Shown: positions 49,501 to 58,544 of the stretch, in pieces | How positions within the stretch are numbered: position 1 is the first letter of the stretch | How the letters are laid out: each line of letters begins with the position of its first letter | Source of the DNA: Lamellibrachia columna | Lineage: Eukaryota; Annelida; Polychaeta; Sabellida; Siboglinidae | Assembly (NCBI GenBank): GCA_963662155.1 | Contig: OY759273.1 | Location: 26,949,066-27,013,065, forward strand | DNA length: 64,000 bases | Direction: 5' to 3' | Notes under the pieces: model-generated | Database searches by the model: none | The model's input: only the letters and a program-made list of their open reading frames with translations | Told to the model about the DNA's origin: nothing | Made by a program: the position numbers and the translations under genes

Positions 49501-51432
49501 GAACCTATAACGGAAACGGCCTGTGACCCTGACTTGGTGACCCTGTCGGATAACGGGCCAATCAGAATTATCGTAAACATGTCAGATGGCTGACATAACT
49601 TGATATCGTAGACAACAACACGTTACAAATACAAATTCAAGGGTCAATGTGGCGGCAAATTAAGGGGACATGTCAATATTACAAATGGTCATGTTTTGTC
49701 AACAATACGTAAAACGCCAGTGAAAATCATCACATTTCAAGCAAACAAAAATTTTATTACAACACACGATGCTCCAATTTTGTGTATGATGTATACATGT
49801 AGGCAACTTTACATGGTTTGGAATTACGATTGGTGAAGGGTTTGTGTCAAAAATACACCATTGCTTTAGGCTGTCGTTCAACTTTTGCTTAATTCATTCA
49901 CGGTGGTGTAGTAGACGTAATTCGTTTATGTTAACCAAAATTTCCCTTAAAGTTATCAGTGACACTCATGTCCATCATTTATTTCTTGGGGGATTTTCTC
50001 AAAACGATATAATTTTGTGGCTATTTTTTCACATTTACAAAAAAAAATCAAAATCTTGTAACATAACCAAATAAATAAAAAAAAACTCAAATTTGTATTA
50101 ATGTTGAATGTTATATGGTATTTCAACTACAATCTGTGAAGAAACTGTTAATTTATCTTAAAAACTTCTACTGCAACTACTCAATTCAAGATAGGCATGT
50201 AATAGCCGCCCCAGCTACCTTAAGGTCAAAGTCTGATTGTTTTTTGTTGTAAAGTCGTAATATAGTGTAAACTATATCTAATGTAACATATTGATCACCC
50301 AAATGTGTTTTACTGGACCACTATTTTTTCATATAGTTTGAATGTTATCAGTTTAATGAATGTTTTGACAGATAACAGTCAAATTATATTTAATAATTGT
50401 GGTTCATTAAAACACAGTTGAGTGGTCAAGACTCAATATGTTAGAAGCAGTATTATAGTTTATACTTCGCAACATAATTTTACAAAACATGAGTAAAGTT
50501 CTAAGGCATACAATGCTTCCTTCAAGTCTTGCGTCTGTTAATGTTTCAGTCAGAAACTGGTTGTCAAGGTTTACTTTCCTCCAAATTATAAAGAAAAGTG
50601 GGTGAAATAGGATGTCCAGCTTCATAGGATGAGACAGGTCCCAGCCAGTGTTTACCCTATTCATAGGATGAGACAGGCCCCAGACAGTGTTTACCCTATT
50701 CATAGGCTGAGACAGGCCCCAGACAGTGTTTACCCTGTTCATAGGATGAGACAGGCCCCAGGCAGTGTTTACCCTATTCATAGGATGAGACAGGCCCCAG
50801 ACAGTGTTTACCCTATTCATAGGATGAGACAGGCCCCAGACAGTGTTTACCCTATTCATAGGACGAGACAGGTCCCATACAGTGTTTACCCTATTCATAG
50901 GATGAGACAGGCCCCAGACAGTGTTTACCCTATTCATAGGATGAGACAGGCCCCAGACAGTGTTTACCCTATTCATTCATGAAGGAGACTATTCCATAAT
51001 GTTACTAATGCGCAAATCTAGTTAAGTTCGCCTTACTTAATATATATATTTATAATGTTACTTAAGATCGTTAATGCATACTTTCTGATCTCGGCAGGGT
51101 ACCTCTGTTTTTTGTCTGCAGTGCCGACTTCTATCTAGACAGTGTGACTGTCTTCAGTTACAAAATGTAACAAAATGATTTTACTTGTTAATGTGCACTG
51201 TTGCCTGTTGCTAACAGAATACTTATAAAGTTTGCTTCAGCTTTATAAAACTTAGTGGTTAAGTTGCATGACAGGAGGCTGTAAGCAAATCACCTAAGCA
51301 CCTGACCGTGAGCATGGCTGGCACTGGTGCCAGCCGCCGAATCGAGCCCTGTAACCACGACGGCAGCTTTCTTCTCTCCACAGGTGCTGTTTCTTCCGAC
51401 GCCGCAAGAAAAAGAAGGCCCGTCAGAATTAA
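11042..51432 (+). CDS. CSNK1G: Casein kinase 1 gamma (CSNK1G), complete, join of 10 exons, 419 aa
   Basis: CK1 gamma is a membrane-anchored Ser/Thr kinase that phosphorylates LRP6 in Wnt signalling and acts in vesicle traffic. Ten exons (listed separately) splice with phases 1,0,1,0,1,1,0,0,2 into 420 codons including TAA. Residues 1-40 are a Ser/Arg-rich variable head. The kinase domain begins at [20 protein letters not shown], with Gly loop 57-62, ATP Lys79, alpha-C Glu93, catalytic YRDVKPEN with Asp169, Lys171 and Asn174, DFG 192-194, and [15 protein letters not shown] at 216-230. [20 protein letters not shown] follows at 235-254. The tail ends KCCFF then a basic [11 protein letters not shown], the gamma-type palmitoylation tail. 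Length matches human gamma isoforms (about 420). One oddity is His226 where CK1 enzymes normally have Asn. It is the single gamma copy in view, so no numbered vertebrate paralogue name applies. Confidence 0.97.
11241..13223 (+). other. CSNK1G intron 1
   Basis: The intron holds two patches (about 11320-11530 and 12110-12300) rich in the phrase TTCGGCCCA/TTTGGCCCA, suggesting pieces of one repeat family. No gene is recognised. Confidence 0.4.
13224..13264 (+). CDS. CSNK1G: CSNK1G exon 2 (ATP-binding Lys)
   Basis: The 41-nt micro-exon lies between catcctgtttcag and GTGAGT. It encodes [14 protein letters not shown], including the invariant Lys79 of VAIK, and ends in phase 0. Confidence 0.96.
14911..17253. 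mobile_element. hAT-type DNA transposon, 2.3 kb, 8-bp target duplication
   Basis: The left end begins CAGGGTGGGGTTTCTGACAG and the right end finishes ...TGTGCTGACCCTG, giving a CAGGGT/ACCCTG terminal inverted repeat. The identical 8-bp sequence CATAATCA flanks both sides (14903-14910 and 17254-17261), the duplication size made by hAT transposases. Subterminal zones are dense in TTTCTGAC/GTCAGAAA in both orientations. No transposase frame survives; a short minus-strand frame at 15768-16028 is not identifiable. Confidence 0.85.
15101..15893. mobile_element. Possible nested hAT-like insertion
   Basis: CAGGGCTGAGAAG at 15101 and ...TCTCGCCCCTG ending at 15893 form a loose CAGGG-type inverted pair with GAGA following on each inward strand. 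The flanking octamers do not match exactly, only sharing AACAA. The 31 bp just left of it recurs at 18032-18062 with one mismatch, there without an insertion. Confidence 0.35.
17688..18574. mobile_element. hAT-like element with CAGTGT...ACACTG ends
   Basis: The left end CAGTGTTCGAAATTA and the right end, read inverted as CAGTGTCTGAAATTA, match at 13 of 15 positions. TAATTA-type sequence borders both sides, but an exact 8-bp duplication cannot be assigned. The interior is non-coding. Confidence 0.6.
21001..21118. repeat. 59-bp tandem duplication
   Basis: Two copies (21001-21059, 21060-21118) beginning GGTAATGTGTCTGTAATGGG differ at only a few bases. Confidence 0.9.
23318..23387 (+). CDS. CSNK1G: CSNK1G exon 3 (alpha-C region)
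   Basis: The 70-nt exon lies between atgttacag and GTAAGT. It encodes [20 protein letters not shown] then GQA, the CK1 gamma alpha-C helix with Glu93, and ends in phase 1. Confidence 0.96.
26572..26766. repeat. Dispersed repeat copy starting with (AAT)n
   Basis: A short AAT run is followed by TATGGCGCCTATATCC, a GAGCTCAGAGGCGCAACAAA segment and degenerate sequence. A related copy, with GCGCACCAAAACAAAA in the same place, lies in a PCLAF intron at about 60415. Confidence 0.5.
28549..28604. repeat. (ACGC)n microsatellite
   Basis: About eleven ACGC tetramers grade into ATGC/ACGC interruptions at the 3' side. Confidence 0.95.
29652..30764 (-). mobile_element. piggyBac-like remnant flanked by TTAA
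   Basis: TTAA occurs at both proposed edges (29648-29651 and 30765-30768); the right edge reads inward as CCCATTCAGACACGAGTACG. A minus-strand frame starting at about 30501 reads [19 protein letters not shown], then [18 protein letters not shown], an acidic N-terminal style common in piggyBac transposases. The catalytic domain is absent. A related stretch of about 170 bp repeats at 30057-30230 and 30238-30410. Terminal similarity is weak, so family assignment is tentative. Confidence 0.45.
31601..32491. mobile_element. TA-flanked MITE-like element with 23-bp inverted repeats
   Basis: The left terminus CTCTTGAGTGCCGAATAAAC and the right terminus GTTTATTTGGCACTCAAGAG are reverse complements with one mismatch, and each is bordered by TA (31599-31600, 32492-32493), as in Tc1/mariner-type insertions. 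Both ends also carry direct copies of GCACTATACTATTATTAAAT. The interior has a GC-rich patch near 32045-32110 and no open frame. Confidence 0.8.
34151..34299 (+). CDS. CSNK1G: CSNK1G exon 4 (hinge, alpha-D/E)
   Basis: The 149-nt exon follows ctcttgtag and ends before GTAAGT, phase 0. It encodes [35 protein letters not shown] and [13 protein letters not shown], nearly identical to animal CK1 gamma. Confidence 0.97.
35318..35645 (+). mobile_element. tRNA-derived SINE, copy 1
   Basis: A Pol III A box (TGGCGCTGTGG, 35328-35338) and B box (GTTCGAATCC, 35373-35382) sit in a tRNA-like head. A body follows with CTCAGCTGTATAAATGAGTA and CCTGGCTACAG, and then a tail with GTAAAGCACTTTGAACAG and AATAAGAATGCACC. 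This organisation is typical of invertebrate SINEs with a conserved central domain. Confidence 0.8.
36193..36878. repeat. 76-bp minisatellite, 9 copies
   Basis: Units beginning GGTTGGCACATTAACATGCT start at 36202, 36276, 36352, 36428, 36504, 36580, 36656, 36732 and 36808. Spacing is 76 bp apart from 74 bp for the first unit. Two units (36352-type and 36656-type) share TTTCGTAGATTAACTACGG, marking a higher-order pattern. It lies between the two SINE copies. Confidence 0.93.
37145..37385 (+). mobile_element. SINE, copy 2 (5'-truncated), next to CSNK1G exon 5
   Basis: The body matches copy 1 (TTTGGCAATTTCGTTCA, TCACTCAGCTGTAT, GAGTACCTGGCTACAG, AAGCGCATTGAACGGTCCC) but lacks the tRNA head. It runs to within about 20-30 bp of the exon 5 acceptor at 37403. 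Confidence 0.75.
37404..37638 (+). CDS. CSNK1G: CSNK1G exon 5 (catalytic loop, DFG, activation segment)
   Basis: The 235-nt exon follows ttgctgcag and ends before GTGAGT, phase 1. It encodes [50 protein letters not shown] and IHTHLGK. CAC (His226) occupies the Asn position of the CK1 'SIN' motif. A SINE copy ends about 20-30 bp before its acceptor. Confidence 0.97.
37741..38057 (+). mobile_element. LINE 3' fragment (RT C-terminus)
   Basis: Translation with small frameshifts gives [48 protein letters not shown] and [10 protein letters not shown]. This is the RGD...IFK...R.R.WN.LP...FK..ID pattern found at the C-terminus of Jockey/CR1/L2-group LINE proteins. It is 5'-truncated. Confidence 0.7.
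39255..40224 (-). mobile_element. hAT-like remnant with zinc-finger-type N-terminus
   Basis: The left end CAGGTGTAGAAATTAAG and the right end, inverted as CAGGGGTAGAACTTAATG, form an imperfect terminal repeat, and GCTAAA borders both sides. A minus-strand frame (39739-39960) reads [20 protein letters not shown] then [13 protein letters not shown] frameshifted MFCKLCNTS downstream recalls the 'W.....W......MFC..C' entry of ZNF862/KIAA1586-type hAT-derived proteins. No full frame survives. Confidence 0.55.
43213..43383 (+). CDS. CSNK1G: CSNK1G exon 6
   Basis: The 171-nt exon follows tgtgttgcag and ends before GTCTGT, phase 1. It encodes [40 protein letters not shown] and [16 protein letters not shown]. 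Confidence 0.97.
43384..44574 (+). other. CSNK1G intron 6
   Basis: This 1.2-kb intron shows no repeat, RNA or coding feature that I can support. Confidence 0.6.
44575..44723 (+). CDS. CSNK1G: CSNK1G exon 7 (end of kinase domain)
   Basis: The 149-nt exon follows tatttgcag and ends before GTAATA, phase 0. It encodes [37 protein letters not shown] and [11 protein letters not shown], the end of the kinase fold. A 312-bp intron follows. Confidence 0.95.
45036..45125 (+). CDS. CSNK1G: CSNK1G exon 8 (C-terminal linker)
   Basis: The 90-nt exon follows ttcctttcag and ends before GTAAGT, phase 0. It encodes [15 protein letters not shown] then [15 protein letters not shown], corresponding to the TPVGSV... 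linker of vertebrate gamma kinases. Confidence 0.9.
45126..48593 (+). other. CSNK1G intron 8
   Basis: The intron has a GC-rich patch (about 45420-45780) with a possible small cassette exon (45515-45556) and a 56-bp triplication at 48211. The remainder is featureless. Confidence 0.5.
48211..48378. repeat. 56-bp unit, 3 tandem copies
   Basis: Units beginning CATTGTTATTATTGTTAAAA start at 48211, 48267 and 48323; they are nearly identical (one G/A difference in the third). Confidence 0.93.
48594..48700 (+). CDS. CSNK1G: CSNK1G exon 9 (acidic C-terminal linker)
   Basis: The 107-nt exon follows ctgaaaacag and ends before GTACGT, phase 2. It encodes [18 protein letters not shown], then [15 protein letters not shown], aligned to VVSSTNGELNVDDP...EVEVVEE of the human protein. 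Confidence 0.94.
49186..50219. mobile_element. TTAA-flanked DNA transposon with GGTAGCTGGGGC termini
   Basis: TTAA (49182-49185 and 50220-50223) borders a terminal inverted repeat: GGTAGCTGGGGCAGCTA on the left and TAGCCGCCCCAGCTACC on the right, with one mismatch. TTAA duplication fits piggyBac or Kolobok superfamilies; the GG start fits Kolobok better, but this is inference. The interior has no transposase. Its middle (about 49559-49700) recurs near 61306-61538 and 62963-63060. Confidence 0.8.
50623..50973. repeat. 39-bp minisatellite, 9 copies
   Basis: Units beginning CATAGGATGAGACAGGCCCC start every 39 bp from 50623 to 50935. As 39 is divisible by three, open frames exist on both strands (13-residue repeats), but there is no sign of a gene. 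Confidence 0.95.
51384..51432 (+). CDS. CSNK1G: CSNK1G exon 10 (palmitoylation tail and stop)
   Basis: The exon follows ttctctccacag and completes [16 protein letters not shown] before TAA (51430-51432). The Cys pair next to Phe-Phe and a polybasic stretch is the CK1 gamma membrane anchor. The 3' UTR continues, but its end is not clear; AATAAA hexamers appear only at 55139 and 55338. Confidence 0.96.
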
Positions 51433-54400
51433 CACAGCACTGTGGCACCGCGCGAGTGACACTGGCGATACAAATCACTCATGCACTCATACATATATGC
51501 GCGCATTCTCTACATGTACTGCATCAATGATTTGGACTATTTTCTGTATATAATAGCAATGTATGTCGGGGACCTGATTTGTATTGGTCGGTGAAGCAGT
51601 AATGTTGCACTTCCAACATTGACGCGACAACTGTGTCGAATGTCCCCGACACGTCATGCCGCGTGGCAAAGTGCGATTCCACGTGCATGTACAGTACGTC
51701 GTGTGTACAACGTTGTGAATGGAATCGGTATTCCTGTTCGGACCGTACACAAAATGTTGCGGAGCATCTGCACGCTCTCGCACCGCCGCTGCACCAGTTG
51801 TGCCACTAGATGGCGCTCACTTCTCTGTGCCATGTTGCCGCACACTTGACTGACGTTGCGTCCCGTGCTCGTTCTCGCCGTAGGTGTTGCGGATGCTTCG
51901 GGGGAAGGAAGGATGCGAACAGGTCATCAACTAGAAAGCGACAGAAATGATATGCGGCCCGTGAGCAGGAGCAAGATACGGTGCCACTGCAGCGGTCCTG
52001 TCGTTCCCACCCGTGCACCACCTGCACCGTCTGCCGCAGGAGTAGCGCCACCGGCGACGATGACAGCAACTGGTGACTCTGAACGTGCTGTGTCTGTTGA
52101 TCATTGCACCGAACATTGAGGGAAGGAATGGATTGTTATGCACTACGTCTGCACCTGTGTCAGTGTTGAGTGTAGTGACGGTCCACAAGTGACGAGGTGG
52201 TGTCAACTGCCGGCGGGATCTGTATCAGGGCTAAATAACACTGCACACGTATCTTCATCCTGGTCACGGGAAGACGGCATGTAGGTAATCACACAAATAT
52301 CAGTGCAGTTAGGGTTACCATGGCAACGTGTATTGTAAAATCACATTGTGATTAGTGATGGCATTGTAGGAAACGGACTTAATGGCCGTGCCGAAAATGA
52401 AATACACGAACACCTGCTACTGCATCTAACAAGACCATTTCTACAGATTCTAGCGGGTTTTGATTTTAATATCTTAACTAACCAGCAGTTAAAGCAAGCA
52501 GCATTTAATTCACTAGATTGTGCAGCCGACACGAGTTTGCTTAGCTGACACTTTTGTTTCTGACTGTAAGTTCGGTGTCGTCTCTGTGCTGTCCACAGGC
52601 ACTAACCTTTTAGAACGCTGCACTGGATAATCTGATTTCTTTGTGTTCTGGCGTAACTAGCTATAAAGGATGTGGCGGTCATCAAAAACTGGACTTTTCA
52701 TTGCAATTCTTGAAGATGCCAGAATGATTTTATGGTGCCGATATCCAAGTTTTAATACCTACATTGTACATTCCTGTTTTTTGCTACTTTCGGGTGGCGG
52801 GGGGGTGACTATTTACCATGTTTTAATGTTTTCCATTGTTAATGTGTCCATTATAATTTGATGTCAGCGTGATTGCTGAGACACAGCAGCCATCAAGTAA
52901 TAAGTACTGTGTAAAACTGACTGCAACTGGCCGTTTCGGCGCTTATTGTCATGTTGTAAATTAACTCTGCTTCTTAAATGTGAGATGTCAAAATGCACTA
53001 GTTTGCGATCGTGTCTGTCTGTCAGGTACAGGTTCTCGCCGTGTGCTGATGGTGGTGTAACTTTGTGAATACTGTGCATTTTGCCTTTCACTGCTGTGTT
53101 TCTTGTTCACTATTACTTTGCAAAGATTGTCTTGCCTTGTAGTTGTAACTTTACTTATGGGCATATTGTGTTCTATGAGAGAGCGTGACGTGGCTCAAGT
53201 ACTCGATGGAAGTTGTGCTTATCACAGCTTCTTGGAGCTAACCACGTTTGATTAAACTTGGTGGCAGCAACTAAAGCAGTTGTTTTATTTTAAGTGTTGC
53301 AGTTGCTAATCTAATGATATAGGTTAGTGTGCTGTTGATCATGATTGATTGCAAGGAAAGGGAGCCCGCTTTTGTAATATAGAGCGAAGAAAACAGGTTT
53401 GTTCTGCTGTTTGGTGATGTACGAAGAGTTTTTTAATGTTACAGATAGCTGCCATTTTCATCTTATCTTAAAGTGCGAAGTGACCTGCAGTATGTGTTAT
53501 GGATTGTGACAGTGGACATGTAATTTATGAAAACAGACCTGCCGTGAAGTTTGTTACCTGGGAAACATTACCTTAAACACATTAGGATGCGGAGATCAGG
53601 TGCACATGTATACTTGCCAATAAGATATCACACTGTACAAACTAATTCAGCAACATTGTAAAAATGCAGCACTGCACATGTTATTGAAAACTACTTCTAC
53701 TACACAGTGTAAGAAAATGTGATGTTTTGAGATGCCGAGTACCCACTAGAAACAATTGGAATTACTCTCCTTGTTGTTTTCAATGTTCCCACCGCTCCGC
53801 TGTCCATAGCCATTGATAAAACAATGCCATGCATTGGGTGGTTCAAAGTCACTGCCAAATTAATACAACTTAGTTGAAGGAAGTTTCTAAAGTTCATGTT
53901 GAAAGCCAGAAGGGTAAATGAAATTACTTGAGTTGTAATATTCTTTGAACCATTGTACATGCAATTACTGGTGCAGAGAAGGAATTTCACCTTGTACTGG
54001 GGGGCACCAGAGCTTGTGACCACAAAAACGTTGTCGTGGAGATAGAATCTGAATGCCATTTGACAACAGCATAAATTTGTAATACATTATGATATGTTGT
54101 TGTCACGCCATTGGTTAAACATGGAAAAACAGTTGCCGTGGTTTTAAAAAGTGGGGTTTGTCGTTCGTATTGTTCTGCAGTTTCAGGTCAAACTGTTGTC
54201 GTATGGCATGTTAATATACGTTCACTGTTCCCCTTGTTGCTTGATTTTTGTAACACTTCGCGACCGAAATTGAGGATGAGTACCAACAGTGTTTGATCGT
54301 CACAAGGCGCCAGTCCATGTGTTGTGCTGCAATTGTATGTGCTGCAATTGTTTAATGTTACCCAGCAGCCTCTCTCAGGACCGTGACGACTCGCAGCGCG

Positions 54401-57400
54401 TCACGTATGTCCCTGAAACTACGTCTGGGAACGTCGTTCCACAAAACAGAAGTGACTTACTGACACATTAATCTTGATGCATTTGTCAGTTGGCAAAGAC
54501 CCGAAGATGGGATTCTCTAGATGCAGCATCGTTCTCGGTTGTGTCGTCATGACGAAGCGACATCTCGTGTTGAATTGTGGTTGGGCTGTTGATCGTAGTG
54601 TGGATGCAACAATGGTGAATGAATGTGTACGATGACTTCGCATAATGTGACATGGAGGCGTGTATTGTATTACCACACAACTTCACTTTTCGTCGAGCCC
54701 CGAGGTTGACATGACAGCGGGGAACTAAAAATGCAATTGTGAAGCGCTAGGAAGTTTTTTGGCAAGAACTGGTAAATCGGCAATCGATACTTTAACACTA
54801 TATTGTTGTATATATAAATATAGCACTTTTGATATGACAGTACGGTAAGCAGAAGCTTGTTTGTGGTCCAACGTGCAACTTAACGAATACAGAGGTGCCA
54901 AGTGCAAGTTGTCGGCAAGAAGATGTCCACGTTTCCAGAACGGGCCAAAAACCAACAGATCATCAACATGCCTTGGACACTGGGAGAGCATGCATCAACT
55001 AGCATTTACTGCAGTTATATCGCGCAGTCCGGGTTGGCTTGTTGGCAAACTCTCAACTCCTGCCCCCAGTGGCAAAAGACGTGCATATACAAGTGTTTTG
55101 ACGTGAGTAATTTCTTGCTCAGTATCGGTCCCAACCAGAATAAATTGAAAACAATGTGGGGAAAGTGATCATTTCAGGGAAATCTCACGCAGGCAAACAA
55201 CATTTGGCACCTCTTGTTAATGCACGCACAGTCAGACCACTGTATGACTATTAACATTTGTACTTTCCCGTTGAAACGTGCACATTGTGGCATGTTTATT
55301 ATTTTCTCTGTGCAAATGATGAAATGGCGATGATGATAATAAAGGATGTATCTGGAGTGTCGACGTATCTATTTCAATGATACATCGCAGGTTCGTGGAG
55401 AAAATAGACACTTTCAAGTTTCAATCGAGTAATAGTTTATTTAGTTATTCTTGAACGAGGTCAGATAGATGTAGGTTGATATGGAATCATTTTAGATTCT
55501 TTATGGAAAAAATATCCATAATTTCATTTATATTGATGGGGTTTTCTCAGTACCATTAATTGATAATGAGTGTCAGGGTGGCAGGGGTCAATTTTTAGAA
55601 CTAATCTCCCACTTCCTGCTATATGCCCTAATTAATATGCAGCTTATTGAGTGTCACTTCGCAATGTAATGTATGGTACATTCACAAGTTGGATAAATAA
55701 ATATAATTTAAATAATAAAATAGTTTTTCACATAAATTTACTCTAGGCTGATGGGGTAAAAAGTGGGTGTCCTTGCAGGAAAAAAGGGAGCTCTACCTAA
55801 TAATTTGTCCTAATGAGATATTAAATAGATTGTCTTTCTACCTATGTGGCTTCTTCATTCCTCTAATGTTGTTAACGTGTTTGACCTAATAAGGGTAGAG
55901 TATGCTTGAAAAAAATTGGGCCATGAAAAAACAAAGGAATCTGTTCTTATAAACGTACACCAAAATGTGTTTCTCTAGCCAATAGCGTAACTGTTCTAGT
56001 GTGTAATTTGGTGACTAGTGTAGTACAACTGAAAAGTGGTGTAAACTGCTTAACGAACTGTTAGAACTAAATATGGAGTATTTCATGAAGCGAGAGGAGA
56101 AAGTATCGAAGTTATGGATATATACACTTACAGTAGAACAGATGCACTTTTCACGTCGAGTGGAGTTCATTAACATTTCATTCATAGATTAATATTAACA
56201 AGTTACATAAAGTTTCTCTGAAATGAGAGTTGTCTGGTGAGGGTCCTCGGTATACAAAGCTGAAAACTAGCCATGTAGTTGTGAATGGTTAGGGAGAAAA
56301 AATGGACGCAATACGAGGAAATATGTGCAAGCAACTTGAGTACTAGGCACACAAGATGAACCGCTGTCTCCTTGGAATTTGTTTTATGATGGAGATTATA
56401 AAAACGCTACCACTTATCCCAGACAAGAATTTGTCCACTGCGTGCACTAACAGATGACTGGAACTTCTCACACCTGCAGAAACTAGAGGATTGCAGTACA
56501 GAGATGATGAACGGACAATATTCACTGCTGATAGAAAGAAAGGCCAAGTCTGATTGTTTCCATTGTAAACTTGTGCCGTAAACTATATCTATTCATCTTG
56601 ACTGCCAAAAGTGTTTAATGAGCCACAATTTTACAATGTAAATTATCCGTTACAAATATCAACTCTACTGTTCAGCAGCTACATAGGCGAACTAAGTTAT
56701 ATAGATATTACTTGGAGGAGCCGTGTAGCTACACTCATTACAGTTAGCAAAACAAGTATATTTCCACACCGTAGTAATCAATAATATGTAAACATGCAAT
56801 TTGATCTTTCAAATAAAACACATTTAAGTAGTCAAGCTGTTAGAATAAATATTATTTATGATACAAATCTAGTTAACATGAAGCTAGATGGAATGCAAAA
56901 ATTTACTTAAATATGTATAAACATGTAACATTACATTCCTAATGAATGTTTTTTTGATAAATATGTTTCTCAGGAAGAAGACTTGCAGGATTCACTTCAG
57001 TTATATATTCAATGATAAATCACAACTGATTAGGAAAACATAATAGCATCATTATCAACAAAGCTTTAATTGTGATGATTTATCACTAAAAGGGCAGTCT
57101 TCGAAGTCCAAAAAATTTGTAGTGTTTCATATTGCTTCATATCACCTCGCACCTATCAATGCGTCGTGTGGGACAAGATTTTTTTTCAGTTGTGCTGCTA
57201 CATGGTAGACTAATGGGTTACGATGCTTGTCCACCAATATGTAATGCTATAATTTTTATGGGTTTTTGAACTTTGAGAACTTGTGATCACCCCGAACCCA
57301 TCACAAATCAGGTAGTGTGTGAATAGTTTTAGGTAACATGCAGTTGGTTCTGTTAAAACACAAATACATAAAAAAATCGACTTTGGGTAAACTGCAAGTG

Positions 57401-58402
57401 TCGATAATACTAAATGGCATCGTAATTGCAGAGAGGACTACTTTGCACTTTTATCATTGAATTTTTACATGACTGGTAAAAAATAAGTCAATATTTTTCC
57501 AATGATTTTGCTAAAACTAAATAAAAAATGTATATTAATGATTTAGTATGTCATAGTGGATACTTGGTAAGTCTTTTTTGTGAAATGACTAACAAGACCA
57601 AAAAAAAATTTATTATAAAAAAGAATCGTCTAAATTCTATTCTATTAACTTTTCTCGCATTCCTCCATTGCAGCACTAAACGTCTCAACAGAGACCAAGA
57701 CATCACAGTTATTAGCAATACTAGTTTTATTTTTTTTCATAATTTATGCTCTCTAAATGACAAAATACACTCAAGCAAATACTAATACATCTTATACATC
57801 AAGACAAAGTGATCATTAAGCTTGATTGTGTCATAGCTATGGACGACTTACAAGTTAATTTCTTTCTTCGTCTGTTACAGGGAGCGAAACTGCAGATGTA
57901 TGTACAGATGCAAGTTACTTTGCGACATCAATAAAACCACACGGTCTATATAAAAAAATTTTTTTTTATATTTTAAACTGTTTCAAGTAACTAAATGACA
58001 GTGTTGCCACGAGAATGTCAAAGCAAACTGCTTTACTGATTTGTTGTCACAAGTTGAAACCATCTAAAGATAACATATATGCACAACAATGCATGTTTAT
58101 CTGTTACAATGAATGTAACCAAAATGCACCAAACGTGATAATCTTTCTGGTTTACCACAATTTTAAAACTGAACATGAAATAACAAACTAAGTAACAGTA
58201 ATATTGCTGTCAGTTCCACCATTTTGGAAATAATCCATAATTTTGCTGTCACTCGTGTGTTCTTGTTACGCTATTTACAAAATGATCAAGATGACTAATG
58301 TCAAACAATGATGATCAACATCGATATATAAGTCCCAATGGTACGAATTATGTACAAAACGTGTAGTACAAATGTCTGTACATTGTGTGGCTGGCTGATT
58401 TC
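51433..58402. other. Tail-to-tail spacer between CSNK1G and PCLAF, including both 3' UTRs
   Basis: The CSNK1G 3' UTR starts at 51433; plus-strand AATAAA hexamers occur at 55139 and 55338. PCLAF's 3' UTR enters from the right; minus-strand AATAAA hexamers occur near 57610 and 57724. The first 700 bp is GC-richer than the rest and holds a CTCF-type motif. No further gene is recognised. Confidence 0.5.
51803..51817 (+). promoter_or_regulatory. CTCF-type core motif
   Basis: CCACTAGATGGCGCT fits the bilaterian CTCF core CCASYAGRKGGCRS at every position. It lies about 370 bp past the CSNK1G stop, between convergent genes. Function is inferred from sequence only. Confidence 0.4.
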
Positions 58403-58544
58403 TCAATTTTCGTCGCTGTCACTATCGATGAGTCCATTGCGTCGATTAGACTCTGACGATCCTGGTTCGCTGCAGACGCTCAACGATGGCTCAATGGTGA
58501 TGCTACTGGTCGTTTCTGAACTGTTAGAACCTTCTTTGGCCAAA
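58403..58544 (-). CDS. PCLAF: PCLAF terminal coding exon
   Basis: The exon follows a strong ctttttttgtag acceptor and joins in phase to give SLAKEGSNSSETTSSITIEP, then SLSVCSEPGSSESNRRNG and LIDSDSDEN before TGA. This Ser/acidic tail has no close human counterpart but is in frame and ends cleanly. Confidence 0.75.

Larger units (their letters stand above)
48701..51383 (+). other. CSNK1G intron 9
   Basis: The intron is largely filled by a TTAA-flanked transposon (49186-50219) and a 39-bp minisatellite (50623-50973). The stretch at 50226-50450 resembles 56553-56850 in the downstream spacer. Confidence 0.55.

Noticed and set aside
50407..50976. 189-residue minus-strand and 117-residue plus-strand open frames with 13-residue repeats
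   Set aside because: Both arise from a 39-bp tandem array inside an intron; open frames on both strands are expected when the unit is divisible by three.
51308..52206. Multiple short frames around and after the last CSNK1G exon
   Set aside because: They are shadows of the terminal exon and its GC-richer 3' UTR.
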